A stretch of DNA of 64,000 bases from Diphasiastrum complanatum (taxonomy: Eukaryota > Streptophyta > Lycopodiopsida > Lycopodiales > Lycopodiaceae). Positions 57,985-64,000 of the stretch are shown here, one piece after another (the first letter of the stretch is position 1; each line of letters opens with the position of its first letter). The notes under the pieces were generated by a model that was given only the letters and a program-made list of their open reading frames with translations, was not told the DNA's origin and did not search any database. The position numbers and the translations under genes are program-made. The stretch lies in assembly GCA_029204225.1 (NCBI GenBank), contig CM055101.1, forward strand, positions 64,198,671 through 64,262,670, in the 5' to 3' direction.

Positions 57985-60385
57985 CTAGTACCCTATGCTA
58001 AGGCCTGAATTGTAACTCTCTGTATGTTTTGAAATGAATTTCCTATCCATCTTGTCACCTGCAAAATCCGAATCCGAGTAGGCTCTCAAGTGCAAGTTAG
58101 ATCCTTCATAAAGTATGCCAAAAAATCTAGTACTAGAAACATATCTAAGTACTCTCTTGGCACTTTTCCAATGATGAACTAAAGGAGCTTGCATACTTTG
58201 ACTCAATTTGCTTACACAAAAACTTAAGTCAAGTCTAGTGATGGTCAAATAGATTAGAGAGCCTCTAAACTTCCTAAAGAGGGTGATGTCCTCAAAGGAT
58301 GCTTCATCACCTTCATTACTTGCTTTCACAACATGCTCCATAGGGGTGTCAATCCCCTTACAATCTTTCATACCAAATCTTTCAAGAATGGAAGTAGAAT
58401 ACTTAGATTGACTTATGAAAGTACAATTGCTACTTCTAGACACTTCTATCCCAAGTATAAATTTTAGGAAGCCTAGATCTACCATCTTGAACTCACTAGA
58501 TAAATCAACTTTTACTTTGCTTATGCCTTCATCGTCATTTCCTGTCAAAATGATGTCATCAACATAAAGTACCAAAATGATGATCATTCCTTCATTACAT
58601 TTGAAATATAAAGAAGGTTCACAAGCACTTAGTACAAAGCCAAGGGAATAGAGAAAATCATGCAACCTAGAGTACCAAGCTCTAGGTGCTTGCTTCAAGC
58701 CATATGGGCTCTTCCTTAAGTAGCACACCTTTTGCTCCTCACCAACCTCGATGAAGCCCTCGGGTTGCATCATGTAGATTTCCTCTTCTAAGAAGCCATT
58801 CAAGAAGGCATTTGTCACATCCATTTGGTAGAGATCTCACTTGAACAAAGAAGCAATGCAAATGATTAATCTAATAGCTACAAGCTTAGCTACAGGTGCA
58901 AATGTTTCTTCATAATCCAACCCTTTTATTTGAAGAAATCCCTTAGCAACAAGCCTAGCTTTGTACTTACTAATAGATCCATCTTGATTGTACTTTATTC
59001 TATAAATCCACTTACATGCAAGTGGTTTCTTCCCTCTTGGAAGAACTACAAGATTCCAAGTATGATTTTCTTCTAATGCATCATACTCTACTTGCATTGC
59101 ATCTCTCCAAACTTTAGATTTATATTATCCTTTAAAAGATGATGGTTCTTCAAGCAATGTAGCTAAGAAGGAGTAAGAGGTAGAAGGTGTAGAGTCTTCC
59201 TTTTGCTTTCCCTTGTCCACATAGGTGAGCCTTGAGGGCTCGGCCTTGCTTCTTGATGATCTTCTCGGCCCCTTTTGACTTGGATCCATGTCTCCATCCT
59301 CGGGTTTGTCAAGATCTTCAATGCACAATGGGTTATATCCATTTGATAAGCTCTTAGCAAATTGTGACTCATCAAAAAGTACATCCTTGATTACCTTTAC
59401 TTTCTTGGATATAGGTTCATATATCCTATAGCCCTTGCTATTTTCTCCATAGCCAACAAAGATCCCTTTGAAGGAGGTAGCATTTTCCTTCCTTCTTGTC
59501 TCCAAAGGGATGTGAACATAACAAATACATCCAAAGATCTTAAAATCTTTTACATTGAGTTTCTTATCAAACAAGGCTTGATAAGATGAGATCCCATCTA
59601 TAGCACTACTAGGAAATCTATTACGCAAGTAATTAGCACATGTTATAGCTTCTCCCCAAAATGAGATGGGAAGTGATGCATCGAGTCTTAAAGACTTTGC
59701 ACACTCACATAGACTCCTATTTTTCCTCTCGGCCACCCCATTTTGTTGGGGGGGTGCAGGAACAAGTGTATTGCAATCTAATGCCATTGATCTCACAAAA
59801 GTCTTTCATTTTATTGGAGGTGTACTCTCCTCCATTATCACATCTTAGTGCTTTGATGGAAGTACTAAGTTGTTTCTCTACTAGAGACTTGAACTTAATG
59901 AAAGCTTCATAAACAAGACTTTTCTTTGATAGTAACTCAATCCATGTTGATCTAGTACAATCATCTATAAAAGTTACATACATCAAGGCACCTCCATTAC
60001 TTGCATGTGAAAACTATGTACATCAGAATGTATGAGATCCAAGGGAGAGAGAGATCTTGATGAAGATCTCTTGTAAGAAGATTTGTGTGACTTTGCAAGG
60101 CCACATGCCTCACACATCTTTCCACACTTCTTGAAAGCTCTTGGTAGGCCGAGAGCTAGTTCCTTGCTTGCCATTGACTCCATAGATTGAAGATTAGGAT
60201 GGCCTAATCTCTTATGCCAAAGCTCCACTTGAGTTAGCTCCTCCCTAGCCAAGTTCACACTTTCATTTGCAACATTAGCATCCTACTTGAAAAGTCTACC
60301 TTCCTTAATGCCACTAGCTATGCAGTTATCATTTTTCAAGATGGAACAAACTCCATTCTTGAAATGTACATAAAAGTCACTCAAA
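57985..60385 (-). pseudogene. Older copia pol remnant, minus strand
   Basis: Reading down the minus strand: pre-integrase LWHKRLGHPNLQSMES (from about 60260) with C...C...H knuckle residues, integrase core YVTFIDDCTRSTW and ALRCDNGGEY, a frame break in a run of seven G near 59748, integrase end with NGVAERKNRSLCECAK and VFGC-like IFGCICYVHI, then reverse transcriptase (QVEYDALEENHTWNLV; a stop at 58837; MDVTNAFLNGFLEEEI; YGLKQAPRAWYS; LYVDDIIL) and the start of RNase H (YSDSDFAGDK), where it ends. The younger copia element lies just downstream of its 3' edge. Dead, but long and well readable; it looks like a different lineage from the element at 53159. Confidence 0.92.
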
Positions 60386-60447
60386 ACTAGTACTAGATCA
60401 AGAAATGTGCACTTAAGCTGGTTTGTTCCAATGTCATTGTTTGTCAG

Positions 60448-61044
60448 CTCTTTTTCAAACATGGAAGTGCATCAAACTCCCACATTGTCTGTTTGCAAAA
60501 ATCTATCAGATGATTTTTTATTCAAATTCATGGACAAAGGTTGGGATATAAGATCCACTGCAGATATTTCTTGTAGAATCAAACATTCGTCCATATCATT
60601 TAGATACAGTATAGAAAAGCAACTGCTTAGTATGGTGTTTCATTATCAGAGATGGAAAGAACACAATGGTATTTGGGCCCCATTAGATCAAGATCTAGAC
60701 AGCATTGGACACACTGATCGTATATGCATTGATATCATGGCAAATGGGGATTTACTTACTACTATTGAGGTTGAGCAAGACTAGACCTTATTCTACATTA
60801 GAATGGAACTGACACTTTTACAGCAAGATATCCCCCAATATTTCAGCTTTATATTGGATGGAAAATTGGTATGTGAAATCCATGAGTTTGTATATTAATT
60901 TGTATTCATTATCCTTTTTGTCAATATTCGGATCACTAACTGTAATCTAATTAATGTATGTTTGTGCAGATACGTAAAAGACATGAAGAGAAAATCAAAT
61001 GCAAAGATTTGGACGGAATTGTTCAGATAATAGAGCAATCATGA
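60448..61044 (+). pseudogene. Two-exon gene fragment, possibly ubiquitin-like fold
   Basis: Exon 60448-60868 (acceptor CAG at 60445-60447), intron 60869-60969 with GT-AG, exon 60970-61044 ending TGA. The frame holds 125 codons from 60407, including FMDKGWDIRSTADISCRIKH and HYQRWKEHNGIWAPLDQD. A TAG at about 60782 follows TTIEVEQD, after which the same frame stays open to the intron. The last 75 residues (DRICIDIMANGDLLTTIEVE, QYFSFILDGKLIRKRHEEK, then KDLDGIVQIIE) have the strand pattern of a ubiquitin-like beta-grasp domain, but no family is named with confidence. Convergent with the protease gene at 61223. Confidence 0.45.
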
Positions 61045-61222
61045 TACAAGATTTGTAAAAGCTCTCATAAATATCAATATATTTTTTCATTTTATGAGAA
61101 TGTACATGTGTGTCATGTATTTAACAATGGATGCTTTTTTCTCATTGTCTCTATCTTTCTATATGCCCATATTATTCACAGGGCATTATATCAAAAATGT
61201 ATATCTCTATTTAATCTATTAT

Positions 61223-62867
61223 TTACAGCTCAAAGTAATATGGATTATCTCCACCCTGCACTAGTGTTAGTTGTGGACTTGATTGGCCTCCCGTTTCCGT
61301 AGCTGGACTGGGTGTTGCATGAGATAATAAGTTCACCAACATCTGTTGACAAAACTCATATATCTCATTCATTGAAAATGCTCGACATTTATATTGCAAA
61401 TCCAAAAGAACCGAGTCAATTGACTTATCAGAAACCAAATCGAAAATAACTTAGTTAGGCCATTTACTAGTCTATTTACCTTTCTATATCTGGAGCCTTG
61501 GATTGCATGATGTACCACTCTAAGAAGTCCTGTACATTGCAGATGGAGAACCATCCACAGCTATGTCCATCATCTTGCTGAGCTGACTTCAATCACAAGA
61601 CATATAATAGGTTAGTAGTGCACTCTGAAAAAAACAGATCATATTACCTATCAGATAGTTGATGAGAAATACTTACTTCTGCATCAACAATCTCTAGGTG
61701 GCTATTTACAGTGGCCCCATCCGGCCTTGGCAAAAATGGCAACATTCTGCTGTACATCATGTCCATTTCGGCATGGGTAGACTTTAAGGAGTTCATCTTC
61801 AAATAGATGGGATTAATGATCCCATCTGAATCTTCCCTAAGGGAGATTATATGCATACTCCAATGCTTACTGCAAACAAGAGATAATTAGTTAAACTAAA
61901 GGAATTACAATACCTATTAGAAATATTACTAGAATATATTCTATGTAATCACTTACTTTTGGCAGTATGGAATAATAAAGACTTTGGTCTCTGAGGTTGT
62001 ATGGAGAAGATACTTCGTCGTCTTAATTGGACTATGAAGGTTGTGTGCAAAAAAGGACAACACAACTCCAATGTCCTTACTATCGTCGGATTTACATCTA
62101 TTTACAAAATATATCAAACCAGCCTCCACAACTGGATCTGATAGATCTGAGGTCTTCTCCTTCAGGGCATCACAAAAGTCTTTATCTATGTGATTTACAT
62201 AATTAATTGAACTTAGACAAAAGAAAATTGACCTCCTAGCTTATCAATTTCTTTGGCAACATCCTCATCAAAAAATATATTTTTCTCATAATCCAAAAAT
62301 GAATCTTTGGGATGAATAGAAAATCTTACACAAAGATCCTTATAAAAATCATCTATTAAACTTAATCTAGATCCGATATTATTTTATCTAAAGTCGAGTT
62401 CATATCCTCATTATTGTGGGATGGAATGGAGGGAATGGAAGAGGAACTACTTGAATAGTTAGGGGTGGTGGAAGGAAAAGAAGGCACTGCAGACTGGTGT
62501 GATGGTCCAACCAAAGGACGAGAGATGTGAGGGGGGGATGGTGATTCATTGAGTACCACCCTTTGCTTGGCCGACCTAGTGGGCTTGGTCTGCTTCCTCC
62601 TTCTTCGTTGAGGAACAGGACCTCTCTGTGTAGGTGGTGGCCTAGAGGTGAAGCCACTCTTAAAGACCTGATCGTATGTACTCCTCAACCTCATGACAAG
62701 ATGCATGTCCTGAAGCATGAGGGTAACTCTCTTAGTGTGCACTGTGCAAAGCGTGGAGTCCTCAAAGAATTGGACTTGAAAGTCCTCATAGGCAGTATGG
62801 AGGGCTTCCAGGGTTGTTATGTTCCAGTGAACATCATGTGAGAGTGACCTTGTTACTAATCTAGATC
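61223..62867 (-). CDS. Histone H3-like fold followed by a Ulp1-type cysteine protease
   Basis: Exons on the minus strand: 62233-62867 (with one frame change near 62370), 61957-62185, 61677-61869, 61480-61586 and 61223-61423. All introns are GT-AG (47-90 bp). The first exon has SRLVTRSLSHDVHW, then EALHTAYEDFQVQFFEDSTL and CTVHTKRVTLMLQDMHLVMR: the alpha-1 end, alpha-2 and alpha-3 of a histone H3 fold, closer to CENH3 (DSxLC, RVTLM) than to canonical H3. An Arg/Pro/Ser-rich linker follows. The C-terminal part has the C48 pattern: IIPYCQNKHWSMHII with the catalytic His, QQDDGHSCGWF with Gln and Cys. The usual Asp after the His appears as Asn (LKMNS). The N-terminal H3 tail is not visible. This may be one fused gene or two genes; see findings. 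Confidence 0.7.
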
Positions 62868-63119
62868 CTGCTTACAAATCACAAACACAATGGATAACAC
62901 ACTGGAGAAACCACCCAACCAAGTAGAAGCATCCAATCAAACTCTAGAAGCTTCACCCCCAAGCCAAGGAACAAGAAGCATGCCATGTAGAGTGAGAGCC
63001 TGGCAATTAATCCACAACCATAATGAGGAGTAGGGCGAGTTTGGACCCAATATATAGAGCCAAAAGCATCTCGGGCACATAGCCATGCATAGCCCTAAGT
63101 TCCCTATACATAGATTCAC
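62868..63119 (-). promoter_or_regulatory. Upstream sequence of the H3-Ulp1 gene
   Basis: On the minus strand there is a CTATATATTGGG TATA-like box (63048-63059), about 180 bp of pyrimidine-rich sequence, and a TTTGTAAGCAG acceptor-like end before the histone exon. No convincing first coding exon was found. The copia fragment begins at 63120. Confidence 0.35.
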
Positions 63120-63482
63120 CTAGAAGTGAGCTTCGCCCAGATTAGTCATGTCGAATTCTGAGAACAACATATGTTTTGCATCCTTGATCATTTTGGTATT
63201 GTTGCTGAAGAGCAACGTATCATCAACGTACAAGGTGATGATAATGAAGGATTGTTGCACTGACCTTGAATAAACATTGCAATCAGCAGTGCTTGGTTTG
63301 AATCCTTTTCGGGGAGCAACGTGATCCATTCGATCAAAGGCCACCATTGGATTCAATTGAAGAGGGCCCTTGAAGTATTGAAAGGCAGACTTAGCATTAA
63401 CTTTATTACAAAATTTCATTGGGGCCAAAAGGGACCCGAAGGGCATAAAATGCTGTTTCTTCATTAAAAAATTTCTTGGCAA
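63120..63482 (-). pseudogene. Copia reverse transcriptase fragment
   Basis: Contains KVNAKSAFQYFKGPLQLNPM, a degenerate DAKTAFL...LNG region, GFKPSTADCNVYSR, and LYVDDTLLFSNN with the catalytic YVDD, ending FDMTNLGEAHF. One domain only; the rest of the element is missing. Confidence 0.88.
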
Positions 63483-63793
63483 ATGGCAAAGGGACTAACT
63501 ATGGCTAGAAGGCACCTTTTTTGGCCATCCTTGGGCCAAAATGACCCCTGAAACTGGCTGCTTAGAGCAACGTCACAGAGCAGGGAGAAATGTGTTTCGG
63601 GGAGTTTTCATCACCATTCTATCGAACGGAGTGCAGGTGACCTAGTGATGGGCTACATTCACCATTTGGGTACCGTAGGGCCAAATTCGGGACAATTTTT
63701 GGCTGGTGAAACCTGCTACAGGGCGGTACAACGAGGCATTATCGCTTCGGAATCATTACTACTTAGTGTTTACTGGAAGATTTTTTTGTTATA
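63483..63793. other. Unassigned sequence
   Basis: No feature recognised; the left flank of the gypsy integrase. Confidence 0.4.
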
Positions 63794-64000
63794 CACAGAT
63801 TTAGTACTCCCCATTATCCCAGAGGGAATGGCCAAGCTGAATCTTCCAATAAGATTCTCTGCACCATTATGACAAAGACAGTAGAAGAATGGGAACATAA
63901 TTTATATGCAGCATTATGGGCATTCAGAACTGCTTACAAAAATAGTACAAATCAAACACCTTTTCAACTGGTTTATGGTCAAGATGTTGTTATGCCAATT
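63794..64000 (+). CDS. Ty3/gypsy integrase core, runs off the window
   Basis: 69 open codons reading STPHYPRGNGQAESSNKIL, then EEWEHNLYAALWAFRTAYKN and TPFQLVYGQDVVMP: the last third of the gypsy integrase core with the catalytic glutamate in GQAES. The frame is still open at 64000. The start is cut; nothing upstream matches an integrase. Confidence 0.9.

Overview
The window looks like a piece of a large, repeat-rich land-plant nuclear genome. The evidence is the mix of plant-type Ty1/copia and Ty3/gypsy chromovirus remnants, hAT transposases of the BED-finger/DUF659/hATC type with GT-AG introns, long GA/CT and TA microsatellites, short TTTAGGG telomere-like stretches, and no bacterial-style operons. 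A fern or gymnosperm would fit; the sequence alone cannot decide. No rRNA gene, tRNA gene or CRISPR array was seen. Almost everything is mobile DNA, mostly broken and nested.

Positions 1-2490 hold the 3' end of a Ty3/gypsy chromovirus (integrase tail, chromodomain, probable LTR). Positions 2490-34900 are a dense cluster of one unusual DNA-transposon family. The best preserved copy (29101-34886, 5.8 kb) carries two convergent genes: gene A, a 121-residue highly charged protein, and gene B, a multi-exon hAT transposase with a BED finger, DUF659, hATC, a coiled coil and acidic region, and an AT-hook tail. Its ends begin CATAG, sit in (TA)n with near-perfect 8-bp duplications, and carry arrays of GGTACC palindromes. 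Copies lie end to end across short TA tracts: 6585-12455, 12456-14105, 14815-16183, 16216-19521 (an internal deletion), 19536-20348 and 27193-27430 (short derivatives), 27505-28550 and 29101-34886. A diverged type II version of the same two-gene plan occupies about 20660-27160. Its ends read CATGAGGG and carry GGACGCGTCC palindromes. Every transposase gene is broken, but two A genes (7145-7510 and 15061-15426) are fully open.

Positions 34900-49400 hold old debris: a palindrome-rich short element, gypsy RNase H, integrase and gag pieces, type II gene A remnants, a SNF2/CLASSY-like helicase fragment, two copia remnants whose LTRs form an inverted repeat, and long stretches with nothing recognisable. 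A 246-bp pure TC tract lies at 49695-49940. At 50580-51539 an intact 319-codon frame of unknown function sits just upstream of a polypurine tract and LTR-like sequence. Positions 53159-57962 are a complete-ended Ty1/copia element (264-bp LTRs, GGGGC target duplication) that has lost most of its integrase. It is followed by an older reverse-oriented copia remnant (57985-60385).

Positions 60390-63119 hold two convergent spliced genes that are not typical retroelement genes. The minus-strand gene (61223-62867) ends in a Ulp1-type (C48) cysteine protease domain and begins with a histone H3-like, most nearly CENH3-like, histone fold. The plus-strand gene (60448-61044) may encode a ubiquitin-like fold. 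The window closes with a copia reverse-transcriptase fragment and the start of a Ty3/gypsy integrase that runs off the end.
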